From positions 6,136,001-6,200,000 of the forward strand of contig NC_088300.1 in assembly GCF_032854445.1 (NCBI RefSeq): a stretch of DNA of 64,000 nucleotides, given 5' to 3'. Shown piece after piece: positions 37,964 through 51,000 of this stretch. Both the position numbers and the translations under genes were made by a program. The first letter of the stretch is position 1; each line of letters opens with the position of its first letter. The DNA comes from Liolophura sinensis. Its lineage: Eukaryota; Mollusca; Polyplacophora; Chitonida; Chitonidae. A model generated the notes under the pieces. That model saw only the letters and a program-made list of their open reading frames with translations, was not told the DNA's origin and ran no database searches.

Positions 37964-40900
37964 AGTCAGCCTTATGTCCTTACACAAACAGTATCCAGTA
38001 AGTTTTACTCTGTTTTATTGTTCATGATTCAAAATGATGTCCTGGATACGTACGGTACATTTCCCATGTTGACTATGTTGAAGTAAACGTATTAGTCCAA
38101 CTGTTATTAACCCTGTTGTATTCCGCCTTTAAGAGCCCTATTCTAGCAGTGTTTACTTTTACAGTCGTCACTGTTCGCGTTTCCAGTGCTATGGATGTAC
38201 CACTGTACAACTATGCATGTATGAATGTTCAACAGTCGTGTCATTTAACTAAAAAATTTATTAGCCGTCCAGAAACAATTTGTGGGCTAAGCGAGAAATC
38301 GGTACCGGTATCTAGTTAACTGTGCCATTCAGTATGCCAAAGGGGATGAATGCACCCAAGAATTCTAGTTCTTCAAGTAATCCGATTTTTTACATTCGAA
38401 CTGGATTCCCTTAGAGAGAACAAATGGCCTTGGCCTAAACAATACATGAATGCCAAAAATGTGCGGTCTTCGGCATGAGGAGAAACCTTAACCAGGTTCT
38501 TTCTATCCTTTGCAAAGCGAAAACTTATAACGCTGTCCTGACGATTACCAAATCCAAAAACAACATGTCAGATTAAATACGTAAAGATCCACAGCCACAT
38601 GGGCAACTGGGATAAGCATAGGATTTTCCTCTATACCGAACCGCGTGACGTTTCTCACCAGGGGATTTTAAGAACTGTGCAGGTGAATAAACTAGCTGCG
38701 ACCCTCACACAAACGGCTGTCTTCATAAGATTCAATATTAATGCCTAAATCCATAGCAGCTGAACCCGTTTTTCATTTTTCTTTTATCATAGTGTAGGCC
38801 TTGGTATGGGGTGTTGGTTTATAGAGGATGAGTCTGCATTGTTTCAGTCCCTGACCGCTTGACCCTGGCTTTAACCCTAACAAGACCTTCTTGTGGACAA
38901 TTAGGTGTTCTGCTTTAGAGCCACATGTTCGGTCAATCTGAACAGAATTCGTGGACACGTGGAGAGATCTTGAAGCCAAGGCTTGTCTAAAAGCCATTCA
39001 TTCGATGTAATTGATTATACAGAAGGTAATTCTCAGACATCGCCAATCCTTAGGAACCGTCAAATACTTAAATTGCCGCCCGAGGTCGACGTGGAACTAT
39101 GATTTGATGGCTTCCCACATCTTTGAAGTTGACCATCCAATCACGTTTCCAAGAGCTTGCAGACGTACTACTACTATGCTCTCTGCTTTCACAACACAGA
39201 TGTAAAATGATCGGATAGAATTATTTCCCTTGGGGTATTTATCCTTCGTGAGTCCAATTTATGTAAACATATAATTATCTTGCCTATACTAATAGTTCAC
39301 TTTGGTGCAATGTGCCGTTAGCTTTAAGACAGATGTATTAGTTATACATGACTGGAGTATATGTCCTTTAAGCGTAGAAGGAATGTAATCACAGCACAGA
39401 CCCTGTATTGGTAGGAGTCATGACATATACCCCGCGGAATCTGAAAACTGATGTTTCTGTGGGCGGAGGGGGTGTATTTGAGTTAAACGACCCTGATAAA
39501 TCTTTTTACATAATCCAGATGAATTAATCTGAGAGTATTCTAACGAAATACTTACAGAGTATTGCTAGAGCTGCGACACAGTAAATTAAATAAGATGGCT
39601 GTAGAGACAAATAAAATTATCACTTATATATTTAAAATAATTAATGTTTCGTTACAGCTCTCCTAGGTACAGCTCTTCTTGTTACAGCTCTTCGGTAATG
39701 TTCAAAAGCATGTCCAGAAGATCATTTGAACTTCTTCTGTCTATAGATGTATATATATTTTCACGAAACACGTTGTGGGGCACAAGCTATAATTTAGCCT
39801 AATAAACGACGTTCACGGTTCATACATGTTTGTGAAACATTAAGACAACAAATCCACTGAACAGATTAACATAATAAATAAGCAAAGTAGCTTCGAAGAA
39901 ATTTATTTTGGCGATCTATATACCTTCCGTTCATTTGGATTTGTGGCCTTACGTTGTTCGAATTAGTTGTTTCCACGATGTTTCAAAAACTTGACTTGTT
40001 TTAGTTTTCAAGATGATAACGTAATGTGGTATACAGACTTGGCTAGGGCCAGCATGAAGATTGTCATACAATTTTAAACAACATTCGAGTGTAGAATTGT
40101 GTGCAAATCCTGTTTAAGATTTGTTATGTATTAGGGAAACGGTGTAATTTCAAGCAAATAATAAAAATACGCTACATCACAGTTAACGTCAATGAATGCC
40201 TTTTGGCAATATTTGCATAGTTGAAAATAATACGTAGGATGGTTGATTTTTCGTGACGGTGTTACACGAAGTTTTATTGTAACAGCGTTAGCCAGTGAAA
40301 GCTCAGTCCGTTGCACACTATGTAGGTTACTATTTGAGCATACACTGGGTGTGTAAGATTATTGTGTATTGATTGAAGCTTACAAATAATCTGACGAAAT
40401 CTGATAGTACATTGACATGTCAGTGCCTGGAGATATCCAAAATGTTCGTAATCGGAATGCCACAACTAAGCCCACCAGTTCACCTTACTACAAACTCTGT
40501 TTTGGCTTTCATATTTCTGCCTAAGAGAATTAAGATGACACTTTGTCTCATACTGGCAACATTTGGTCTGTTTGAAATGAAGGCAAAGTACAAAACTGTC
40601 AGAAAATGACACTGATAAGAAACGAATGGACCCAGCTAACTAAAATTAAATTGCGTTTGCAGGTGATCTAAATATTTCTAACCTTCCCCTCCAGTTCTCC
40701 TGAAACCTCTTTCTGGGAACGGATTCTGAACATTAGACCTATTTCAATTTAACACCTTTGTACAATGTCATTCTTCAACGATGTGATGACATATACCAGA
40801 TGATGATAAAGTAACGTAAGTACCTGTCTGGAATTACAGACCCATGGTCAATAAATATTAGATAAAGTTTATACGGGCATTTGTGAGTAATATGAGTGGA

Positions 40901-43900
40901 CTAGTTGAAACAAGCATTTTGCTGTGCAGTTTGAAAGATACGCTTACGGCTGGTAAGGTAGGTGCTTTGGTAGGACTAAACTTTTCCACTCTTTTTCTCT
41001 GTTGTTTTTGTTCCAAACAAAGAAATGGATACAACGTAAAGTATTTCGCCTTTTGCTCCCTAGGAAACTTACAGTGCGAGGAAGTTCTTAAAACAAGGTA
41101 GTTGATACTTGCAAAGTTCTGATCAAACTGCAAATTTCCGAGAGCGTGTTGGACGTGTCTTGTATGTCATTTATACTAAGCGATTTTCCATTAGCCACAC
41201 CATGTATCGCCCCCATCCAATTCGCCCACCTTATTTGCCATTCCTTTTCAATCTCTATGACACCCGGTCTGGTCTTATCAGATAACAGAGTGATTTCATT
41301 ATCACGTAACGGCATATCAGGTTGAACAATTGATCCATTGCATGTTTGTCAGCCGAGCTCACTGGAAACAATAATGAATTTACATTAATCCAGCGTTTTA
41401 AAATAAATCTGATTTTATCTGTCGGAAAATAAAATATAATGGAATTTAGTACTTAATTTACTTTCATAAAATAAAAGATATTTCTGGGATAATTTTTATA
41501 TCCGCGATTTTGTTTGTACAGTTTGTCTTTGAAGTAAGGCACGTAGTTCCCATTGGGTGATAAACATTTCCCCGTCACTTTCCAATGCTTAATCAGAACT
41601 TATCCGCAGGGTATTTAGTCGGTTGAGCCATACAGACAATAATGCATATACAGCTGGGTTAAGGATTGTAGCTGAAGCTGTGAACATGACCAGGCTCACA
41701 CAGGAGAAAACATGACATTTCATGACCTAGAACAAACAACAGAGCCGTCTGAAAGTTCACGGTCACTTGCCAAGACCTAGGGCCGGTTATTAAAGAGTGA
41801 AATAGAAGATAACAAGTGGCGATTGATTATGTGAATGTTGTTATTGTGTACATAACAGTATGTGTCAAAGGATGCCATTTTTGTACTGCATCCCATACAT
41901 CAAGTTTTATATTAGGAAGCCCAAGAGAATTTGATGTCATCAATCACTTTGTCCAGCTAAAAGGGACAATTCACGCAATGATCATCACTGTTTGTGAAGT
42001 TTAAAAAAGCACGATTATTAGATACCTTCAAAATGTTTGCATTGGCTTTGTTTATTTCATTCATTCGTGGGAGAATATTCTGTTTATACGACAGAGTTAG
42101 GTCGATATGTGGATTTTGCCCTCCCGAAAGATACAGACTCAGAAATAAACGAAAATTTCCCACTGGTTTTGTCTGAAATTCTTCTCTAAGCATCGAAAGT
42201 CACGGTCATTCGTTTATTATTCAGTTCTTCACAAACATGTTTTTTCGCATATAAATTTCATCATCTCCTGCGATTTAGGTTGCTCTTCGTTTCTGAGTTA
42301 GGAGTGTCTTAAACAGCCACAAAATGGAAATCTGTGAGGCTGCATACGTGTTTACCATTAGTTTAGTTTTGCTACGTGATTCCCAGAGCAAGATTTGTTA
42401 TAGCTAAATCCAGGGGTTTTCATGGCAAAGAGTATGTATTAAAGGTACCAATTATGTTATTTATGATTATTTGCTATCACTGCCGTGTTTAAACTTAGGA
42501 ATTTGAGCATCACATACAGTCTTAATCAGCCATTTAGTCATTTCTTTAAAAACTAAACTAAATGAATTATTTTTTTGCGACAGCCATGCATAAAATCTAT
42601 TTTTTTATGAAGTGGCACATCAATTCAATATTACGCATTGTATAGAGTGCATGAAATACATTTTATAGAAGCATATCATCAACCCAGAACACAGAACACT
42701 CGATTTTGGGAAGATCTGGTCCGTTATTCCCAGGCACACAACCTCAGATATGCAAATCTGCCATAACTTGCAGATCCACCCCTTCAGGAGCATGCCATTT
42801 GGTGCGTGCTAAATAAGGTGAATTTTATGCATTTATTGTTAGGTTTGATAAAAACACTTGATGAGGAAAGGTCACGTTTAATCGTCATGTTGTATTAAGT
42901 AACATGGTTTATTCAGAACTCGGCCACCTAACCATCTCTCAAAGTCGTTCATTCCACACAATAGTGGAGTTCAGTGTAAACAAATCAAGGAATTTCTGTC
43001 GCCAGAGACTATACGGAGACGCCTTCTAGAACTGACGTTGAACGACTCCAGAACTCTCTCAATGTATAACTCTTTACAACGAAGACTTAAATGCAAAATC
43101 AAAAGTGAAATCAACTTAAAACGCTAGAATTAATTCCTCATCTTTCCGCTCGATGTTTTAAGCAGTTAATGCAATCATTCTTGTTTTACTAGTGAACACG
43201 ATTTTAACAAAACATTTTTGTTTAACTTCACTGTAGATTCAATTTTTTGATTTTGAGGTGGAGTTTAATTTCCTCTTGCTGTGTGAACTGTTTTCTTTTT
43301 CTTTTTTGTTTTTGTTTTTTTTTTGTTGCTTTTTTTGTAAATCACAATAAGCAGGTAGGAGTGGAAGACGATGTAATATAGGAAATATTGTTCCGGCATA
43401 TCAGACTCACTATCATTTGCTGGTGGCAGACATAAATAGACAGATCTCCCACAAGTAACGACAAGGGGCATCTCCCGACAAGAAGGGCAGAAATGGTGTC
43501 GCCACGACATCATGAGTGGTAATAATTGTCTGCGATTTTTAGCGTCGGTTCTCTTTTTTTTTTGTCTCAAGAAAATTACATTATCAGATAGTTTTACCGT
43601 TCTCTGGAATCAACAAGCAAACTGGAGGCTGGTTCTCATGTACACGTAGTCGGGAAGGCACCGATGGATCTGCCAGAAAGTATCGACGAATGAGAATTCT
43701 CGTATGACCAGGGGTGTTGCCGATACCCAGGCCTTAAATCATCTTGAGCAGTGACGATACAGATAGACTTGACCGGTCGCCGCCAGAAAAATTGACTTGT
43801 GCCTCTATCCTGTGATTTCCGGCGGTCATAGAAGTTGCACGGGGACGTTGGTGAGGCTGTCGGTAGTACTATGTTCACCTAACATGACATTTCACCTGCG

Positions 43901-44602
43901 GCTGTCGTCTGCTGTAGGGTTCCAGATACTTCCTGATTGTAAGAAAGCCACGCTCTACAGACTAATAGTTTCGAGCACATCAGACAGATGTTTGTACTCT
44001 TAAGACTTGGCGTGTGCTTAGTACAGGAATAAGCCGCGGAAACAAATCTCAGCATCTCAGCATTATACGGCATTACAATAATTGCTCTTCTTTATAATTT
44101 AACTCCTAGGGTAACCTTGAAACATATTTTTTCAGTTGATGTCAAGAGAGTGGCGATTTCTGCTTGTCAAAGCGTCCGTTTATGAAATGCTTGTACGTTT
44201 GTAAATTAGCTTTCAAAGTGTTGACTAACCTGAATAAGCTTTATGAATTATTTTTCGTATGTTCTTGATTAGGGGATTTACAATACAATTATTGTTTCTT
44301 TCTTGCTAATGCTCTATATGTGTGGACGAATAATATGCACAGGGAAAAAATGCGTTAGCAAACATAGAGTGTGCTGAAACGTCTTAAATAACGGAAACTT
44401 GTTTCGTTGCACCATCTGTTATTTCCTCATCACTGATAGAATGTTAAGGGCACACACGTGGGAACATACTGTTACTCGTATTATAAACACACTGTGTCAT
44501 GAAAGGAGAGAGTTAGTCATCTAATTGCTAGCAAATCATTTCAACCGTCAAGACTATTCGTCCTACAGGTCCCTCATAAAAATAGCAGGTATGTGCACGG
44601 TC
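37964..44602. other. Intron DNA, low in repeats
   Basis: The longest stretch of the intron without SINE or tandem repeats. A minor triple TTACAGCTCT motif lies at 39651-39695. No coding frame is supported. Confidence 0.6.
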
Positions 44603-44688
44603 GACTTTACGGCGAACATACATTGGCCATATGTTGTGGGCTGTGTCGTTCCATCATCAGATGGCTGATGCATGTTCGCAGTAAAGTC
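44603..44688 (+). ncRNA. Pre-miRNA-like hairpin in the receptor intron
   Basis: A 28-base left arm (GACTTTACGGCGAACATACA...) pairs with a right arm (44661-44688) through 24 Watson-Crick and 2 wobble pairs, with two single mismatches and a 32-base or shorter loop. The wobbles would be A-C mismatches on the other strand, so the fold is better as + strand RNA, the direction of the host gene. Size and shape fit a microRNA precursor, but a small foldback transposon remnant would look alike. No known miRNA seed was recognised. Confidence 0.35.
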
Positions 44689-45855
44689 TAAAGATCTCCT
44701 ACTTTCATGAGAGTCTTGAGAGGGGAATGGTATCAGTAGGTTTGCAGCAATAGGCGCTATGCCCAGAAGTGTAGTCCTAAAATAACGATAGGACTGTTAT
44801 ATATAAAATGTGAGTCGTCCTTATTGAGATTTGTTAATGTAAGCTTGCTTTATAAAGCAACTTTATATATACTGTATACCATAACCAAGAGCTGGGAAGA
44901 GCATACGGCTTATCATACGCCCATATCTCATGACATCGGTGTAAAACAAGTTATCTCCAATTAATCACAACATTACAAAATGACACATTTCTTTGATGCA
45001 TATTTTCCTAGTAATTAAAGGAGAACGGTGACCGACGTGGCTGTTAACATCTGTGTAGGTATAGCACACAGGGGAGAGAGGTAGAGGATGGATTTTTTTC
45101 TTGCAACTTTGAATAAATGAATGGATGATTAAGCTTTTACTTCAAATTCATCATAGTAAGGATGACTTCTATCAACCATCCCTTTTGAGAACTGTTAACT
45201 TGCATTATGCTAATCCAATCTAATTCAGTTTTATATTCGATCAAATCCCTGTTTAATTAGAACCTATGGTGTGGATGTTAGTCTAAGTTTTTTTCAGAGT
45301 TATTGTTGTTAAGCTGAAGGAACGATTTTTGTTTTTGATATTTTAGTGAACAACTAGGCATTTATTGCTGGCAAGACCCAAGTCTAGTGTGAAATTTCCC
45401 GATCTGAAGACTGATTTACCCATCAAATAGAGACCTCATTCTCAACGAAATTAGATCTGCACAGAACATATAAATATCGTTTGGTGATTTCTTTGTAAAT
45501 GAAACTTTTTACCTTTAAATGCGTACTAAAAATTTACTAAAGTGCGCAATGCAGAAGTTTGGAACGACCATGTGGTACTTGAATGAAAGAATGCAACAAG
45601 TTTGATAGACTGTTGTGAAGACCTCCTTGCGCCAAATGCACCTATATTTTATAGGCAAAATGTTCCGTGGATAAACTTTGGTTATAAATAATACTCTGTG
45701 TTACGTTGACTAGGACCAAAATTATAATGACCTGTCCAAGATGTTTTCACATCACTGACACGCTTCCCCTAGGGCTGTAAAGTTGGAATTAACATCCGTG
45801 GTGAAAAGAGTTTACATGTTTTGTTGTAAAACGTTTGCTTTTCTTTCTGTTTCAG

Positions 45856-46733
45856 CTGCCTTGTGTCCACACTGTTACATCCCTCCCATCCTTTTTCAAA
45901 TCATCTTCTGGCTCGGGTATTGTAACTCATTAATGAACCCTATTATATACGCTTGTTCGCACAAAGAGTACCAGCGAGCTTTCAAAAGAATCCTCGGCTG
46001 CAGGTTCCGGCGTCGTCCCAGAGTGTTCTTGGAAGAGCAGAGTGTGGCGACGTCCACAATGGATCTGAAGAGAATGGGTCAGAACTCTAGTCGAGCCGAC
46101 GGCTCTGTGTCGAGGAGTCCGGTCGGTAATAACCATAGAATTGAGGGCAGCAAGAGAAAAAGTAAAAAAAGTAGGCCTCCGGTGATACTGGATGAGCAGT
46201 CGGAGCTACTGTCGAAGCAAAGCTGTGGTTATCCTCGCTTCCGATCTCCTTTAGACTCTCCTTTACAATCTTTAATGCGCTATCAGAACAATCGCAAGTT
46301 TCCACGATCTCCTTCGAGTTTCACCAGCGACGATGAATGTATCAGTCTTTCCAACTGTTCGGACGATAACAAGTCGGACTGCTCTGTGAGATTCTGTAAG
46401 CAGACGAGATCGTCCCCGTCCTGGGACGACGACGATGCGCGCTACAGCAGGGTCAGTCCTAGCAGTTTTGCTGCCGACGAGGATTACGTCAACGCGGTGC
46501 TGGTCAAGAAGCGCAGCGGCTGTAGCAGAGCAGACGCCGAGGCGCGCCAGATTTGTCGATTTGCAATACCAGACATCTTGATAAATGATGAACCGTCAAA
46601 GGATTCTACGAAATGCAATTCGTCCGTAAACAAAACCATCACTGCTGACATCGAAATGGGAGAAATTAAGCAGATCAATGGGGGCACAAATCTTTCCGAC
46701 AGTCCAACAGCTGAGTTAGTTACCAGTAACTGA
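45856..46733 (+). CDS. ADRA1: Alpha-1 adrenergic receptor, coding exon 2 (ECL3, TM7, C-tail)
   Basis: The exon follows a pyrimidine-rich acceptor ending TTTCAG and completes codon 344 as GCT in phase 1, giving a 635-residue protein. It encodes a short ECL3 with a CPHC motif (C347, C350), then TM7 with F357, F361, the WLGY stretch to Y365 and NPIIY (371-375). F357 and F361 match the two TM7 phenylalanines that help define alpha-1 ligand binding in mammals. Helix 8 follows ([11 protein letters not shown]), with C392 as a likely palmitoylation site. Residues about 395-635 form a hydrophilic, Ser-rich, probably disordered tail with basic patches ([13 protein letters not shown]) and acidic Ser clusters. 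This tail is long compared with the vertebrate receptors and is not recognised. Spacing from TM6 to TM7 is identical to the human receptors when the exons are joined, which supports the splice model. The protein ends TSN before TGA at 46731. Confidence 0.95.
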
Positions 46734-47230
46734 CCTTCAGTCAAACGTCCCATTAACCTAGAAACGTTTAACGCGTATGGTTTATGCACAGATCTGTTTA
46801 CACGTTCCATTAAGAGGGCTGGTCTCAGATTTGAACTCACAGACGTCTTCACACTTGATGAAGGAGAGATGACAACACGCAAGTTTTGGTTTTGAGTCAT
46901 TTAAATTTCGGGGTGATAGATTATCTCGGTCTTATAAAAATTCTCAAGAGATGATCTCTGTGCGCCTCAAGAATGGTGCAACAGTATTACATGTTCCTCT
47001 TGTCGTATTTTTCTAATGTACATGTTTATTACAGTTTTACAGATATATTTCTGTAATGAAATGACTTCTATCATAGACAATGTAGATGGTCGGGCAATGT
47101 CACAAAAACAATGTAAAATAATAACCTGTTGGAAATATGGGTTTAGAGGATACTGTTGGTTAAAAAACATAAAGTGTTGCACTTTACTGATGTTGATGTA
47201 ACAATAAACAAATACTACCATCTGTTATTT
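46734..47230 (+). other. Probable 3' UTR of the receptor gene
   Basis: The region runs from the TGA to just past an AATAAA at 47203-47208 and is AT-rich with no coding signal. A small perfect hairpin lies at 47037-47056 (TTACAGA, 6-base loop, TCTGTAA). The cleavage site is expected 10-30 bases after the signal. A minisatellite begins about 100 bp later, so a longer transcript would run into it. Confidence 0.55.
47203..47208 (+). terminator. Canonical poly(A) signal AATAAA
   Basis: AATAAA lies 470 bp after the receptor stop codon, on the coding strand, followed by A/T-rich sequence. It is the most likely 3' end signal, but AT-rich DNA gives chance matches. Confidence 0.5.
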
Positions 47231-47333
47231 ATGGCAAGTTGTTGTACGTCTGAATTGTTGCAAATGAGTCAGTGAAGTAAGGTTAAACGTCAAGAGCAGC
47301 ATGAAAAATGTCCTATGAAAGAGGAATGGGAAT

Positions 47334-48035
47334 CTATGAGTATTTGCGGAGTCTGGACAAATGGATGTCTGGGGTTACGATGTTTAAACATGATCCATGG
47401 GCCACCAGTCCATGAGTATGTGTCGGTCCTGTGCAAATGGATGACTGGGGTTACAGTGTTTATACATGTTTCATGCGTCACCAGTCCATGAGTATGTGTC
47501 GGGCCTGTACAAATTGATGTCTGGGGTTACGATGTTAAACATGATCCATGGGCCACCAGTCCATGAGTATTTGTCGGTCCTGTGCAAATGGATGTCTGGG
47601 GTTACAATGTTTATACATGTTTCATGCGTCACCAGTCCATGAGTATGTGTCGGGTCTGTACAAATTGATGTCTGGGGTTACGATGTTAAACATGTTTCAT
47701 GTGTCACCAGTCCATGAGTATGTGTTGGGCCTGTACAAATGGATGTCTGGGGTTACGATGTTAAACATGATCCATGGGCCACCAGTCCATGAGTATTTGT
47801 CGGTCCTGTGCAAATGGATGTCTGGGGCTACAATGTTTATACATGTTTCATGTGTCACCAGTCCATGAGTATGTGTCGGGCCTGTACAAATGGATGTCTG
47901 AGGTTACGGTGTTTATACATGATTCATGGGCCGCCTGTCTATGAGTATTTGTCGGGCCTGTACAAATCGGTGTCCGAAATTACGTTATTTATGCATGATC
48001 CATGGACCACCAGTGCATGAGTATTTGTCGGGAGT
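47334..48035 (+). repeat. 75-76 bp minisatellite, nine units, just downstream of the receptor gene
   Basis: Units begin CCATGAGTATKTGTCGG and end near CACCAGT. Two types occur: one with TTAAACATGATCCATGGGCC (75 bp) and one with TTTATACATGTTTCATGYGTC (76 bp), partly alternating. The long open frames across it are artefacts of the 75-bp units. Confidence 0.95.
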
Positions 48036-51000
48036 CGAAACCTTTGACAAACCTCACCAGAAGAAACAAAGGGGACCATTTTTCTCTTCCAATTTACTCA
48101 ACTTCCACTTTCTGTGCTCCTGGTGTAAACTAATATTAAAATATTCCTTGATTATTAAGAGGGAGTGTAGAAATGTGAAAATAGACATTCTGCATGAAAC
48201 AGCTCCAGAACAACAATGCCACACAATGGTGCCAAGGTACCTTTAAAGGGTATGTTGCCCACGATGTTTGCTTTTGACCAAAATGCGTAAAGATGTTATG
48301 CCAGAAAGATTGTCAACGCTAATGTATTATAGTCGCTCTCTACAACATTGACAATCGTGAACGCAGTCCAATACAGATGAAAGAGACTTTTAATAATCAA
48401 GCTGTATAAAGAGGTCCGATCTTTGGCAAAGATAATAAAAATATAAATTTAAAACAAAAGAATTTTTAATGTTGTTTTCTGGCAGTTATCCACTCAATCA
48501 AGCTACTAATTACTTTAGAACAACACTTTCAATAAGGAATATAAGTAATTAGGAATCTTCTTTAAACTGGCCAAAAAGAAAGCCGAACCTTGGATATATC
48601 AGCCATCGTTCTTTGCGCGATGATTATATATATGTATAAGTATAGACGAAGCATACGCATATGTGCCGAACATGCGGAATGAATAGGCTGAGGTCAGCCT
48701 GGGAATCCCTAACAGTCATCCAGCAGTGGGTTCTACCATCGATTCCCTGGGTTCCCCAAGAGGCTGGCTTATTACCACCCTGAACTCCCGGGATATCGTA
48801 TTGACGTTAGCCTGAGACGAAGACAATTATCGCGTTTGGTAACAGCGTGAAAAGCGATTCGTATACACTGTCTCACTAATCTCTCAGACGCACATATTGT
48901 CACATACTTCATATCAGTTCAATATTTGGTCCTAAATCACTCGTAAAAGTCTGCTAGTTTGTAACAAAAGTAACTGCATAGTTACTAGCTAGCTTATGTG
49001 GAATGATACTGGTAGTTCTGGATAAAATGCCTTTTCATCCCGTAACTGGTTGGACTCAGTTCATATGGCCTTAGAGTGGCTTCTGATATCAATTTAAAGG
49101 CACGAGGGCTTCCTCTCCGGCCGTACGTGGGAAGGTCTCCAGCAACTTGCGGATGGTCGTGGGTTTCCTTCGGGCTCTTCCCGGTTTCCTCCCACCATAA
49201 TGCTGGTGGCTGTCGTATATGTGAAATATTCTTGAGTACGGCGAAAAACGCCAATCCAATAAATAAATAAAAAAAATAAAGGCACAAAAGTTCCGTTTGG
49301 AAATTTCATAAATAATGTATACGCGCATAAGGTTTCTTATATGCAAGGGCATGCCAGTTACAGGTGGCATCATATATACAGGTATATATCTGAATTTCAA
49401 AATTAATTGGTTGTTATGCCTCTATTCTAATTGAACTGAATTAAATTGTTAACGAACTATGTAACATGGGATTGAGTCATAGCAATTTTTATGATTGAAC
49501 AGAAACGAATTCATTGCAGGAGTATATATGTGTGAGGCTCTTTCTAAATTCGGACTGCCCTATTGGATGATGTTAGATTCCACAAAAACTAATTCCATTT
49601 TATTTGTGTTCTGATTGTCTGCGTAAACAGTAATCCGAATGGCTGACTCCACACGGGGTACTGAGATTACAACGCTTGGCTCTACATGGGTCAATGAAAC
49701 CAGATTTAACTGATTAAATTATCGCATTTGCATTTTTAAAAAGCGCATCACATGGCGCTACATGGCGCCAGGACAGATTCATCTAAAACTACTCTCGGCA
49801 TAAAAGATTAATGAAGAACATATATAGTTCATGAACCAGAAGCACAACTCGGACAAATATTGACATTGAGACAACATGGGATATTCTTTTCTCTCCGCTA
49901 TTGTTTTCTTCTGTCTTGGTGAGATTGTCTCAGTAATCAAAGTAGACGTCATTTTCACATCTCCATTCCCCGTGTGTTGAAAACCCCTACCTTCATCCGG
50001 AAAAACATCGAACACAGCGAGTAACTATTATATTACGCTTGTTTTCTTTTCTTTAACGGTTAAACTGTAGTGTTTTTCAGCTGTGTTAATTGCATTATTT
50101 TGCTCCAGACAACAATAGTTGTACTAAAAAAGCCAAAACTTTTAAGTAAGAACCTGGTGGTCTAGCGGTGTACAATACCTTAATCTAGATTAGTTGGTCC
50201 AATCTGCTGAGGGTAATACAACAAGAAGAAAAACAATAAGAATAGCATTGCAGAACCCACTGAAGGTGACACCATACTGTTATTGTGCAGGTTCTCCAGG
50301 TCACGAAGCTTTCTAACTTTTACGCGAGGAAACGTGCGTGTATATCATTTTGAAGTTGACGGAACTGCACGCAACCACAACTGCAATTGACTCATGAGTG
50401 CCATATGAGTTGTCAGAGAAAAAAATGCCCAGCCCGTGTGTGTGTGTATGTCTGTATGCTTGGGGTTTAAGGTCGTACTTAACAACTTTACAGTCATTTG
50501 AAAACAAGGAATCGTTAGGTGAGTGTACATATATGGCTTCTTCTTGTAGCAGAACGGGTCCATGCCGCCAAAATGCTGCCATCACTGAAGTATCATGCCG
50601 AAGACAACAGACATGACACCTCACCCAGCCACAATATATACTGACATCAGACCAACCAATTCTGCTTCCTGGTCCTAACCTCTCATGCTGAGCGTCAAGC
50701 GAGACAAGAAGTAGAATTTTTAGTCTTTGGTATCATCTATTCTTACTCCAGAAAGTAACTAGGCGCTAAATTTACTTTCACGTCTGAATCAAATCCTTTA
50801 GTGACGTTAAAAAGATTAAGTCTAAATTGAGGTCTTGCCAGATGGAGACTGAGAGTGAAAGAGTTCCAGTACACAGTTTGCTGTCGCCCTAACAAGTTAA
50901 TCCTATTCGGTAAAGTCAAGCCACAGATAAAAAAAATTCAGAACAGTACACACAGACCTATTAATGAAGCATCCCTTCCTTTGTAACAGACCCTATAGCC

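Larger units (their letters stand above)
23080..45855 (+). other. Large phase-1 intron of the alpha-1 adrenergic receptor gene
   Basis: The intron starts GTAAGC at 23080 and ends TTTCAG at 45855, a length of 22,776 bp. It interrupts the codon after the last residues of TM6. Mammalian ADRA1 genes carry their one large coding intron at the corresponding place, so it looks ancestral. The intron holds an AT-repeat duplication, two minisatellites, SINEs on both strands, two R1 repeats, a palindromic modular element, a hairpin and one possible extra exon. If the donor is not used, the frame adds Lys-Leu and stops at 23088-23090. Confidence 0.93.

Noticed and set aside
45783-45855. ATG at 45783 as the start of a separate gene
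   Set aside because: These 24 codons are the end of the intron; the acceptor at 45855 and the match to the receptor begin after them.
47548-48246. Two 106-codon frames with repeated peptides
   Set aside because: Product of the 75-76 bp minisatellite; frame shifts with each 76-bp unit.
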